This document shows, one piece after another, positions 56,443-64,000 of a stretch of DNA of 64,000 nucleotides. The stretch lies in the NCBI RefSeq assembly GCF_016125515.1, contig NZ_WGLO01000010.1, positions 124,001 to 188,000 on the forward strand, read 5' to 3'. Position numbers and translations under genes: made by a program. Positions within the stretch are counted from its first letter, which is position 1; every line of letters starts with the position of its first letter. The notes under the pieces were generated by a model. That model did not search any database and was not told where the DNA came from. It saw nothing but the letters and a program-made list of their open reading frames with translations. This DNA is from Hyphomonas sp. (GTDB taxonomy: Bacteria > Pseudomonadota > Alphaproteobacteria > Caulobacterales > Hyphomonadaceae).

Positions 56443-56898
56443 ATGATCGACCTCAACGGGATTGCCCATATCCAGCTTTCCGTCACCGACCTGAAACGCA
56501 GCCGGGAATTTTACCACCGCATCCTGCACGAGACGTTTGGCATGACCATCCAGTATGATGATGCGACGACGTTCTATTGTATCGGCGGGCGTACCGGCAT
56601 CGTGATCCGGGAAATCAGCGAAGCGAACCGTGGTGTCGCGTTTGATCAGTGGCGGGTCGGGCTGCATCATTTCTGCTTCCGGCTACGTTCGCGTGAGGAT
56701 GTCGAAAGCCTCCATGACGTGCTGGTCGACATGGGGGCCAGGGTCATCCGGGCACCGGAGCCGGGCCCTTGGGCGCCAGGCTATCATTCTGTGCTTTGGG
56801 AAGACCCGGACGGCATCCGTCTGGAGGCCGTCTTCATTCCGGGTGCGGGCAATCTGTCGGTCATCAAGGACAAGCCCTTGGTCCCACCGATGGCCTAG
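56443..56898 (+). CDS. VOC (glyoxalase/bleomycin-resistance) family protein
   Basis: A 151-residue vicinal-oxygen-chelate protein, with two beta-alpha-beta-beta-beta modules. IAHIQLSVTDLKRSREFYHRILHE and HFCFRLRSREDVESLHD contain metal-type His, and VLWEDPDGIRLEAVF the terminal Glu. The ATG at 56443 has AGGGA 7 bases upstream; an ATG at 56419 is possible. Substrate unknown. It ends 4 bases within the convergent pncC gene. Confidence 0.87.
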   Translation: MIDLNGIAHIQLSVTDLKRSREFYHRILHETFGMTIQYDDATTFYCIGGRTGIVIREISEANRGVAFDQWRVGLHHFCFRLRSREDVESLHDVLVDMGARVIRAPEPGPWAPGYHSVLWEDPDGIRLEAVFIPGAGNLSVIKDKPLVPPMA

Positions 56899-57386
56899 CG
56901 CATCTGCGCCTGAATAAGGCTCAGCGCCGTTTCGACCGAGGCCATGCGGATAGCATCGCGGCTGAGCTCGCCCAGCTGAAGGTGTTCGTGGATGATCGCT
57001 CGGTTTTCGCGCGCGCAGGCGATGTGCACCGTGCCGACAGGTTTCATCTTGGTGCCGCCGCCGGGGCCGGCCACGCCGGTGATGCCCACAGAGATGTTGG
57101 CGCGGCTATTGGCGAGCGCGCCTTCCGCCATCATCCGAGCGACTGGCTCGGACACCGCGCCATAGTCCGCAAGGGCGTCGCCCGGGATCCCCAGCATCTC
57201 TTCCTTGGCGCGGTTCGAATAAGTGACAAAGCCGCGTTCGAATACGGAGGACGAGCCGGGGATTTCGGTGAACAATGCGGCCAGCAGGCCGCCCGTACAG
57301 CTTTCAGCGGTCGCGATCTTCAGGCGCGCCTGCTCGGCATCGTCGAGGATCAGCATGGCGAGGTTGCGGAGGCGTTCTGGAAACAT
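56895..57386 (-). CDS. pncC: Nicotinamide-nucleotide amidase (CinA C-terminal domain family)
   Basis: A 163-residue stand-alone CinA C-terminal domain. The active-site motif AESCTGGLLAALFTEIPGSS and GITGVAGPGGGTKMKPVG are intact. It hydrolyses nicotinamide mononucleotide to nicotinate mononucleotide in pyridine-nucleotide recycling. No CinA N-terminal domain is fused. Directly downstream of the enoyl-CoA hydratase gene on the same strand, 20 bases apart. Confidence 0.9.
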   Translation of the reverse strand: MFPERLRNLAMLILDDAEQARLKIATAESCTGGLLAALFTEIPGSSSVFERGFVTYSNRAKEEMLGIPGDALADYGAVSEPVARMMAEGALANSRANISVGITGVAGPGGGTKMKPVGTVHIACARENRAIIHEHLQLGELSRDAIRMASVETALSLIQAQMR

Positions 57387-57406
57387 GCGGCGACCCTATA
57401 GGGCGA

Positions 57407-58192
57407 CTAGCGCCCCGTGAAGACGGGATCGCGCTTCTCGATGAAGGCCGCCGCGCTTTCCTTGGCATCCTCGGTCAGCATCAACTTGCGGATTTCCGTG
57501 ATCGCCCATTTGCCGGTATCGCGCCAATCGGGATCCAGCGTCCGGCGCAGGCCAGCCTTCAGGGCGCGCACGGCTTGTGGCGGATTGGCCGCGATCTTCT
57601 GTGCAATGGCGACGGCGGTCGGCAGCAGATCATCTTGCGGCACGACGCGGCTGACGAGGCCGATTTCCTTCGCTTCCTGCGCGGTGATGATGTCGCCGGT
57701 GAACAGGAGTTCGCTAGCTTTCTCCCGGCCAACCAGCTGTGCCAGACGTCCGAGGCCGGGCGCGTCGCAGCAGAGGCCGCGCTTGACGAAGATTTCGCCC
57801 CACTTCGCGGTGTCGGCCATCACGCGGATGTCCGCCATGATCGACAGCTCCGCGCCCCAGCCAAGGGCGAAGCCGTTGATCGCGGCGATCACCGGGATGT
57901 CCGTATGCAGAAGAGCGTCCGCTGCAGGCGTGAGGCCGCCGGTGTCTTTCGCCTTCGCGGCGCGTTCGGGCGTGACCGGGGCGCCCTTGGAGAGGATCTT
58001 TTTGACATCGTCGCCGGAGCAGAATGCGCGGGTGCCGGCGCCGGTGATAACTATGGCGCGCGCCTCTGCTGTCCGCACGGCATCCTCAAGCGCGTCATAG
58101 AGATCATAATCGAGCGAATTCATCGCTTCGGGCCGGTTCAACGTCAGCACAGTTACATGGCCGTGCTGCGCTTTGAGCAGGATATCTGACAT
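57407..58192 (-). CDS. Enoyl-CoA hydratase/isomerase family protein
   Basis: A 261-residue crotonase-fold protein. HVTVLTLNRPEAMNSLD and AFCSGDDVKKIL form the CoA site, and ALGWGAELSIMADIRV holds one catalytic Glu. The second, the Glu of the usual PExxxG motif, is replaced (EIFVKRGLCCDAPG), while an Asp sits in CCDAPG as in PaaG-type isomerases. An isomerase or other crotonase reaction is as likely as hydration. The start ATG is at 58190-58192. Confidence 0.85.
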   Translation of the reverse strand: MSDILLKAQHGHVTVLTLNRPEAMNSLDYDLYDALEDAVRTAEARAIVITGAGTRAFCSGDDVKKILSKGAPVTPERAAKAKDTGGLTPAADALLHTDIPVIAAINGFALGWGAELSIMADIRVMADTAKWGEIFVKRGLCCDAPGLGRLAQLVGREKASELLFTGDIITAQEAKEIGLVSRVVPQDDLLPTAVAIAQKIAANPPQAVRALKAGLRRTLDPDWRDTGKWAITEIRKLMLTEDAKESAAAFIEKRDPVFTGR

Positions 58193-58261
58193 GAAGCTTC
58201 TCCCCGAATGTTTTGCCGGAGAGTGTCATGAAGCGCGTGGGCTGCAAATGTTGTCGCCGCG

Positions 58262-59392
58262 TCAGCGCGCCGGGGCGAGCACGGCGATGGCCTCGGCGGC
58301 GATGCCTTCGCGCCGGCCGGTGAACCCGAGGCCTTCAGTCGTGGTTGCTTTGACGCTGATGGCGTCCAGCGGCAGGCCCAGCAGCTCGGCGGTGCGGGTG
58401 CGCATGGCTTCGCGGTGGGGTTTCACTTTCGGCGTTTCGCAGATCACGGTGATGTCGCAGCTGTCGATGCGGTAGCCTTTTTCGGCCGCCAGGGTCTGGG
58501 CGTGTTTCAGGAACAGGCCGCTGTCGGCATCCTTCCAGCGCGGATCTGACGGCGGGAAGTGATCGCCGATATCGCCCAGGGCGACAGCGCCCAGGATGGC
58601 ATCGGTCAGCGCGTGCCAGGCGGCGTCGGCATCGGAATGGCCCTTCAGTTTGGCGGAGTGGGGGATGTGGACGCCGCAGAGCGTGACATGGTCGCCGGGT
58701 TCGAACGCGTGGACATCGAAACCCTTGCCGACACGCGGCGTACCAGAGGGCGAGAGCAGGCGGGACAACATGTCGAAATCCTCAGGGAAGGTGATCTTCT
58801 GTAGCCGGGCCGAGCCGGGAACAAGTGTGACACGCGCGCCGGTGGCTTCGAGTGCAGCGAGATCGTCGACCAGATCCGGCCCGGCGGCGGATAAGGCCTG
58901 CCGGATCTGGCCGAAGCGGAAGGTCTGCGGCGTCTGCAAGCGGTGCAGGCCGGTCCTGTCAACCGTTGCGAGCTTGCCTGCACGCTGAGCTTTCAGCGCA
59001 TCCGAAACGGGCAAGGCGGGTGCTGCGGCGTCGGCGGATGCCAATGCCTCGATCAGGGCAGTAATGGTGGCAGCGTCGATTCCGGGCCGGGCGGCGTCGT
59101 GGATGAGCACGATGGCGTGTTCCGGAAGGTCCAGTGCTGCGAGGCCGCTGAGAACCGACTGCGTGCGGGTTTCGCCCGGCTCAGCCCGCACGAACCGCTG
59201 TCCGGGGCCCGGCGGGCCCACCTCGCTGGCCGCCACGACAACTATGTCAGTCACGGCTGCATGGGCGCTGAATGCGTCAATCGACCAATCGATCACTCGG
59301 CGGCCGAGCAGGGGCTGCCACTGTTTGGGGGCATCCGGACCTGCGCGGTTTCCGCGGCCTCCGGCAACGATGATGGCGGCTACACGAGTCAT
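58262..59392 (-). CDS. ispDF: Bifunctional IspD-IspF isoprenoid enzyme
   Basis: A 376-residue fusion for steps 2 and 4 of the MEP pathway. IspD part (residues 1-220) has [14 protein letters not shown] and IHDAARPG; IspF (from about 222) has [15 protein letters not shown], with the zinc Asp and His, and [31 protein letters not shown]. The fusion is known in alphaproteobacteria and Campylobacter. Divergent from dusB. Confidence 0.96.
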   Translation of the reverse strand: MTRVAAIIVAGGRGNRAGPDAPKQWQPLLGRRVIDWSIDAFSAHAAVTDIVVVAASEVGPPGPGQRFVRAEPGETRTQSVLSGLAALDLPEHAIVLIHDAARPGIDAATITALIEALASADAAAPALPVSDALKAQRAGKLATVDRTGLHRLQTPQTFRFGQIRQALSAAGPDLVDDLAALEATGARVTLVPGSARLQKITFPEDFDMLSRLLSPSGTPRVGKGFDVHAFEPGDHVTLCGVHIPHSAKLKGHSDADAAWHALTDAILGAVALGDIGDHFPPSDPRWKDADSGLFLKHAQTLAAEKGYRIDSCDITVICETPKVKPHREAMRTRTAELLGLPLDAISVKATTTEGLGFTGRREGIAAEAIAVLAPAR

Positions 59393-59519
59393 CGTGCGCT
59401 TCTAATCGAGGCGCCGGGCTGTGACTACACTGCCGCACTCGACTCGCGATCTGCACGAATATTGTGCTGCCTATCAATTGTGCGCTTGCCGGAGCGTCAA
59501 AAGTCGTGAAGAATGAGTA

Positions 59520-60509
59520 ATGATCAAATTTCAGGCACCTCGAGTTTGGCTCGCGCCGATGTCCGGCGCAACCGACGCGCCGATGCGGCGTCAGGCCGTG
59601 CGCTTTGGTGTGCCGGCGGTCGTGTCCGAGATGGTCGCCGGGGAGATGCTGGCGAAGGCGCGCGCGGACGTGGTGCGGCGTACCTGCCGGCATGATGGCG
59701 GCGGGTACTGGATTGTCCAGCTTGCCGCGCGCCGCCCAGAAGACATGCTGGCGGGTGCGGCGCTGGTCGCGGACGCAGGCGTCGATGTGATCGACATCAA
59801 CATGGGTTGCCCGTCGAAACAGGTGACGGGCGGACAGTCCGGTTCTGCGCTGATGCGCGATCTCGGGCTGGCTGGCGAGATCATTGATGCGGCGATCGAA
59901 GGGGCGGGCGGGCGCCCGGTGACCCTGAAGATGCGTCTCGGTTGGGACGACGCGAACCTCAATGCACCTGAACTTGGCCGCATTGCGGAGGACAAGGGCG
60001 TTCAGATGCTGACCGTTCACGGCCGGACCCGGTGCCAGTTCTACACCGGCGCGGCCAATTGGCGGGCCGTCCGCGACACGGTCGAGGCCGTTTCGGTTCC
60101 CGTGATCGTGAATGGTGACATCCATGACGCCGCATCTGCCCGCAAGGCGTTGGCCGAGTCCGGCGCGCATGGCGTGATGGTGGGCCGCGCTGCGATGGGC
60201 CAACCCTGGTTGGTGGGTGAGATTGCAGCGGCGCTGGACGGGCGACGCTGGCGCAAGCCGGCGCTGGCCGAACAGTTCGACAGTCTCGCCGAGCAGGTTG
60301 CGGATGCGCAGGCGCTGTACGGCCCGAACCTGGGCCTGCGCATGGTGCGCAAACATGTTTCGGCGGCTGTCGATCATCTCGACTTACCGATGGCAGATGC
60401 CGAGCGCCGGGCGCTCCGCGCCGATCTTTGCCGGATAGAACGTCCGGCGGAACTAATCCGTACCCTGAAGGCAGTCTATCTCGACAGAACTCACGAGGAG
60501 TTGGTCTGA
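59520..60509 (+). CDS. dusB: tRNA-dihydrouridine synthase DusB (NifR3)
   Basis: A 329-residue FMN enzyme that reduces uridine to dihydrouridine in tRNA. LAPMSGATDAPMRRQAVRFG, INMGCPSKQVTGGQSGSAL (catalytic Cys), and TVHGRTRCQFYTG are the family signatures. It stands upstream of ntrB in alphaproteobacteria, the reason for the NifR3 name. It ends 1 base before the ntrB start. Confidence 0.95.
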   Translation: MIKFQAPRVWLAPMSGATDAPMRRQAVRFGVPAVVSEMVAGEMLAKARADVVRRTCRHDGGGYWIVQLAARRPEDMLAGAALVADAGVDVIDINMGCPSKQVTGGQSGSALMRDLGLAGEIIDAAIEGAGGRPVTLKMRLGWDDANLNAPELGRIAEDKGVQMLTVHGRTRCQFYTGAANWRAVRDTVEAVSVPVIVNGDIHDAASARKALAESGAHGVMVGRAAMGQPWLVGEIAAALDGRRWRKPALAEQFDSLAEQVADAQALYGPNLGLRMVRKHVSAAVDHLDLPMADAERRALRADLCRIERPAELIRTLKAVYLDRTHEELV

Positions 60510-60510
60510 A

Positions 60511-61572
60511 ATGCCGACGCTTGATCAAACAAGGCCTGCGAACCTGTCGGAGCTTGCGCCAGTCGCGCTGGTGCACATCGATGCCCGGCGCCGGATCTGC
60601 AACGTCAATGCGGCTGCGGAGTCGCTGTTGCAGCTGTCACGGCGGGCGCTGATCGACCGCCCGCTCAGCGAGGTGATCTATCACGACTCGCCCCTGTTCG
60701 AACTCATCGACCGCGCAGCGCGCGAGCCGGCGGAAATCACGGCGCCCTCGACCCCGGTGTCCGGCCCGTCGATCCCGACGCGCACGATCTGCGATGTGCG
60801 GGTGCGCAGTGTCGATGGCGGAGAATTCATTCTTGTGCTGGGCGATGCCCCGGCGCGCGATCCTTCCGAGGGCATTGCGGGCGCGGCCGGATTTGGGCGC
60901 ATCCTCGGTCACGAGGTGAAGAACCCGCTGGCCGGGATCATCGGCGCGGCGCAATTGCTGGAGCGTCAGGGACTGAAGGACCAGGCCGAACTCCTCGACA
61001 TCATCAAGGACGAGGCCCGCAGGATCGAGCGGCTCGTGAACCGGCTTTCGGCCTTCGAGTTGTTCTCCGCGCCGCGTATGCAGCCGTGCAACGTACACGC
61101 TCTGCTCGACAAGGTGATGGCGGCGGAGCGCGCCGCCGTGGGTCCGAAGATCGACTTCCGGCGGGAATTTGACCCGTCGCTGCCGGACGTGCAGGCCGAT
61201 CCGGACCACCTGCAGCAGGCTTTCCAGAACATCGTGCGCAACGCCGCAGAGGCGGCCTCCGAAGGCAACGGGCGCGGCGAGGTGACAATCCGGACCGCCT
61301 ATGCGGCCGGCCTTGCGATGCGTCAGGCCCGGCTCGGCTCTGGCCTGCGCCGCGCGATGCTGATCTCGTTCGAGGACAATGGTCACGGCATCCCGCGCGA
61401 GCGCCAGGCCACGATGTTCGATGTGTTCCAGAGCTCCAAGTCCGGCGGTCGCGGGCTGGGGCTGTCTGTCGTCAGCGAAGTGGTGTCCGCCCATGGCGGG
61501 CAGATCCGCGTCGACAGCCAGCCGGGCTCTACCCGTTTCACGATACTCCTGCCGCTTGTGGAGGCCACCTGA
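60511..61572 (+). CDS. ntrB: Nitrogen regulation sensor kinase NtrB
   Basis: A 353-residue soluble histidine kinase. N-terminal PAS region (VHIDARRRICNVNAAAESLL), H-box GHEVKNPLAGIIGAAQLL, N-box FQNIVRNAAEAA, and nucleotide loops DNGHGIPRE and GGRGLGLSVV are all present. It phosphorylates NtrC under nitrogen limitation and is controlled by PII proteins. Almost adjacent to dusB and to ntrC (start 1 base after its stop). Confidence 0.95.
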   Translation: MPTLDQTRPANLSELAPVALVHIDARRRICNVNAAAESLLQLSRRALIDRPLSEVIYHDSPLFELIDRAAREPAEITAPSTPVSGPSIPTRTICDVRVRSVDGGEFILVLGDAPARDPSEGIAGAAGFGRILGHEVKNPLAGIIGAAQLLERQGLKDQAELLDIIKDEARRIERLVNRLSAFELFSAPRMQPCNVHALLDKVMAAERAAVGPKIDFRREFDPSLPDVQADPDHLQQAFQNIVRNAAEAASEGNGRGEVTIRTAYAAGLAMRQARLGSGLRRAMLISFEDNGHGIPRERQATMFDVFQSSKSGGRGLGLSVVSEVVSAHGGQIRVDSQPGSTRFTILLPLVEAT

Positions 61573-61573
61573 C

Positions 61574-62947
61574 ATGGCTGATAAAACCGTCCTGCTCGCC
61601 GAAGACGATGCGAGCATCCGTCTTGTTGTAAACCAGACCCTTGTGTCGGCTGGGTACGAGGTGCGCGCGACCAGTTCGCCCGACGCGCTGCAGCGCTGGG
61701 TGCGCAATGGCGAAGGCGATGTCGTGGTCACGGACGTGTATCTTGGCGACACGTCGATCTTTGACTTGCTGCCTTCGATGAAGCTGGCGCGGCCTGATCT
61801 GCCGTTCATCGTGATGAGCGGCCAGAATACGATCCTGACGGCGGCTTCGGCGGCCGAGCATGGTGCGTTCGATTACCTTCCCAAGCCGTTCGACATCGAT
61901 GTGCTGTCGAGCCTGGTGCGCCGTGCGCTGAAGGCGTCGCCGAGCATTGAACGCCTCATCCACCCGGACGCCCAGAAAGCCGTCCAGGATGCCGGCCTGC
62001 CGCTGATCGGCCGGTCGGATGCGATGCAGGAAGTCTATCGTCTCATCGCCAAGGTGATGAACACGGACCTCACGGTTCTGATCGAGGGCGAAAGCGGTAC
62101 CGGCAAGGAACTGGCTGCGCGCGCGATTCATCAGTTGGGCCATTCCAAGAATGGCAAGTTCATCGCGCTGGATCTCGCTGCCATGCCGGCGGCGGAGATC
62201 AACCGCGAACTGTTCGGTGTCGATGGCTCTGATGGCGCCGTGCACATGAAAGGCGGCACGCTGTATCTGGATGAGATCGGCGACCTGCCAGCCGAAGCGC
62301 AGGCTCAGCTTGTGAAGCTGCTGCGTGAGCCGGGCGGTGCACGCCTGATTGCCTCGACGCGGCGCAACCTCGGAAAGCTGGTGGAAGAGGGCAAGTTCCG
62401 TGAGGATCTGTTCTACCGTCTGTACGTGATGCGGCTCGCCATTCCGCCGCTGCGCCACCGGAAGGAAGACATTCCCGAACTGGCGCGCGCCTTCCTGATC
62501 CGGGCTCAACGCCAGGGGCTGGCGGCGCGCACGTTCGAAAAGTCGGCGCTGGACCTGATGGCTGCCTACGACTGGCCGGGCAACGTGCGCGAACTCGAAA
62601 ACCTCGTCATCCGGCTCGCCGTGCTGAGTTCCGACACGATCATCACGCTGATGGATGTTGAGCGCGAGATGCGGATGGGCGCCTCTGAACAGGCGGGTAG
62701 TCATGCCGGTTTCGAGGCGGACGTCGAAGCCCTTCTGCACCGCTATGTGATGGGCGACCTTGTTTCGGGCGGTGAAAGCGGCGACTCTGCCGTCCACAGT
62801 TCGGTCATCGACCGAGTCGAGCGCCCGCTGATCCGGTTGGCCCTGTCCGTGACATCCGGGAACAAGGTTAAGGCGGCGCAGCTGCTTGGCATGAACCGCA
62901 ACACCCTGCGCGCCAAGATTAACGCGCTGGGAATTGCAGAAGACTGA
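61574..62947 (+). CDS. ntrC: Nitrogen regulation response regulator NtrC, lacking the GAFTGA loop
   Basis: A 457-residue REC-AAA-Fis regulator. The receiver has DD at 11-12, Asp54 in VVTDVY, and Lys in LPKPF. The AAA+ domain keeps Walker A GESGTGKE (172-179) and Walker B GGTLYLDEIGDLP (227-239), but between ELFG and GGTL are only 11 residues, where canonical activators have about 22 including GAFTGA, the sigma-54 contact. The C-terminal HTH KVKAAQLLGMNRNTLRAKI is intact. It should bind DNA and ATP but not drive sigma-54 transcription in the usual way, as known for Rhodobacter capsulatus NtrC. Confidence 0.93.
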   Translation: MADKTVLLAEDDASIRLVVNQTLVSAGYEVRATSSPDALQRWVRNGEGDVVVTDVYLGDTSIFDLLPSMKLARPDLPFIVMSGQNTILTAASAAEHGAFDYLPKPFDIDVLSSLVRRALKASPSIERLIHPDAQKAVQDAGLPLIGRSDAMQEVYRLIAKVMNTDLTVLIEGESGTGKELAARAIHQLGHSKNGKFIALDLAAMPAAEINRELFGVDGSDGAVHMKGGTLYLDEIGDLPAEAQAQLVKLLREPGGARLIASTRRNLGKLVEEGKFREDLFYRLYVMRLAIPPLRHRKEDIPELARAFLIRAQRQGLAARTFEKSALDLMAAYDWPGNVRELENLVIRLAVLSSDTIITLMDVEREMRMGASEQAGSHAGFEADVEALLHRYVMGDLVSGGESGDSAVHSSVIDRVERPLIRLALSVTSGNKVKAAQLLGMNRNTLRAKINALGIAED

Positions 62948-62976
62948 TTGACGATCCCTTAATCCGTGTCTTTAGT
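62948..62976 (+). promoter_or_regulatory. Possible sigma-70 promoter for ntrY
   Basis: TTGACG (62948-62953), 17-base spacer, TTTAGT (62971-62976), in the 106-base gap between ntrC and ntrY. Not supported beyond the match; -10 is weak. Confidence 0.35.
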
Positions 62977-63053
62977 GCATCAGTGTTGCATATAGGGCAC
63001 GTTAACTGTGTCCGGATTGCAACGGGGCCGGGGCCCTAACTGAGCCGGATCAA

Positions 63054-64000
63054 GTGTCGACGAGTACAAATTCCCAGACGCCCAAGGCAAGCTGGGCCCT
63101 GTTCGAGGGGCTCTTCATTATCGCGGCCCTGGTCGCGGTGTTCGCGACCTTCATAGCGATTTCCGGGGCTGCGCCGAACGATCCGACGGCCGGCGCCACG
63201 CCTTGGCTGCTTGGGCTCAACTTTGTTCTGCTGGTCGTGCTCGCGATCATCGTGGTGCGCGAATATTTCAAGATCCGGGGCAGTGATGGCACGGCGGGCG
63301 GTGGGCGCCTGGCCAGGCGCTTCGTTCTTCTGTTCGGCTTCTCGGCACTGATTCCAGCCATGGTCGTCGCCGTCTTCATGGGGGCGTTCATCACGCGCGG
63401 CCTCGACCGCTGGATCGGCGAGCGGGTCGATGAGCTGATGAAGCAGAATACCGAGATCTTCCGCTCCTATGTCGACAATTTCCAATCCACCTTCGATTCC
63501 GATACCCGCCTCGCGGCGATGGATGTCGAGAACTTTGCCAAGCAGGTCGATCAGTCGCTTGCGGGTGCAAGCGCTCCGGCCGCCGGAGAGCCGCAGGTGG
63601 AGAGCTATGCCTCGAAGGAATTCTTCGAAGGCCTGAAATCCGAACTTGCGATCCGTGAATTGCTGACCATCGCGATTCTCGGTCCTGACGGGGTCGACTT
63701 GATCGCCGAGGCGAGCGTGCAGGATCCCATCCTGATCTCGCCGCCCAAATCCGCCTTCACCGAAGCGGACAATGGCGAGGTTGCGACGACGCTCTATGAG
63801 GGGCGCGGCATCGCGACATCTCTCATCAAGATTTCGGCGCCGGTCGACGGCTACATCTATGCCGCCAAAGTGTTCGACCGGAACGCGGCGCGCTCCTTGC
63901 GCGAAGCGGAGACGGCGTTGGAGGAATACTACGCCGCCAAGCGCAACAGTGGCCGTCTGCAGGCGATCTTTGCGATCGGGTACACGCAGATCGTCGGCCT
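63054..64000 (+). CDS. ntrY: Nitrogen regulation sensor kinase NtrY, N-terminal part
   Basis: The open frame from a GTG at 63054 runs off the right edge. It encodes two N-terminal helices (WALFEGLFIIAALVAVFATF, LNFVLLVVLAIIVV), the RRFVLLFGFSALIPAMVVAVFM helix typical of NtrY, and the start of a periplasmic/extracytoplasmic region. The kinase domain is beyond the window. NtrY with NtrX forms the second nitrogen/redox two-component pair after ntrBC in this order. The GTG lacks a good ribosome site, so the exact start may differ. Confidence 0.9.
   Translation, partial: MSTSTNSQTPKASWALFEGLFIIAALVAVFATFIAISGAAPNDPTAGATPWLLGLNFVLLVVLAIIVVREYFKIRGSDGTAGGGRLARRFVLLFGFSALIPAMVVAVFMGAFITRGLDRWIGERVDELMKQNTEIFRSYVDNFQSTFDSDTRLAAMDVENFAKQVDQSLAGASAPAAGEPQVESYASKEFFEGLKSELAIRELLTIAILGPDGVDLIAEASVQDPILISPPKSAFTEADNGEVATTLYEGRGIATSLIKISAPVDGYIYAAKVFDRNAARSLREAETALEEYYAAKRNSGRLQAIFAIGYTQIVG

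Overview
The window is a dense, high-GC chromosomal segment of an alphaproteobacterium, most likely a Caulobacterales relative of the Hyphomonadaceae (Hyphomonas type). The evidence is the divK-pleD cell-cycle pair, CcrM-clade housekeeping synteny (divK-pleD-MFS-rpmG-rnr-topA), a dusB-ntrB-ntrC-ntrY run, a fused ispDF gene, ErpA, scpA-scpB, a large TonB-dependent receptor and a CYP153-like P450. Genus-level placement is inference from gene content. I see no rRNA, tRNA, CRISPR array, insertion sequence or prophage, and no gene-free stretch longer than about 250 bases. It reads as ordinary chromosome with a few accessory metabolic modules.

Layout. 1-2.8 kb: end of a FemAB-like gene, a glycerophosphodiesterase, a RidA protein and a zinc-finger DinB polymerase, all on the minus strand. 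2.9-6 kb: divK-pleD-MFS on plus, facing rpmG. 6.2-18.7 kb: a frameshifted RidA-like lipoprotein, a minus-strand housekeeping block (Nudix, rnr, M23 peptidase, topA, lptG, lptF), then pepA-holC, yjdM and a thioesterase. 18.8-24.5 kb: a candidate uptake and catabolic module, with an MFS-hydrolase operon, a divergent TetR regulator and a TonB-dependent receptor. Three copies of the palindrome TCAAC-N4-GTTGA tie these together. 24.5-33 kb: ndk, an epoxide hydrolase, an unknown Cys-rich protein, erpA, dgt, and the SPOR-nagZ-scpA-scpB operon. 33-42.9 kb: nitroreductase, CYP153-like P450, nth, an adenosine kinase-like PfkB enzyme, an HxlR/isomerase pair, and hslV and hslU separated by a membrane-protein gene. 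42.9-48.2 kb: a pstC-pstA-pstB-phoU-phoB operon behind a recognisable Pho box. 49-55 kb: a Pseudomonas-type polyhydroxyalkanoate locus (phasin with a C-terminal helix-hairpin-helix domain, PhaD-like TetR, PhaC, PhaZ) beside an acyl-ACP synthetase-like ligase. 55-64 kb: lipA, coq10-like, VOC, pncC, enoyl-CoA hydratase, ispDF, then dusB-ntrB-ntrC-ntrY, the last cut by the window end.

The points most worth a second look are these. (1) The three-copy operator motif defines a likely local TetR regulon. (2) The medium-chain-type PHA locus has a phasin that appears built to touch DNA. (3) NtrC lacks the GAFTGA sigma-54 contact loop. (4) The exported RidA-like lipoprotein is broken at an A5 run. (5) A membrane protein is inserted between hslV and hslU.

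Coordinates of starts were chosen by reading Shine-Dalgarno motifs and family N-termini. Where the start is uncertain the entry says so.
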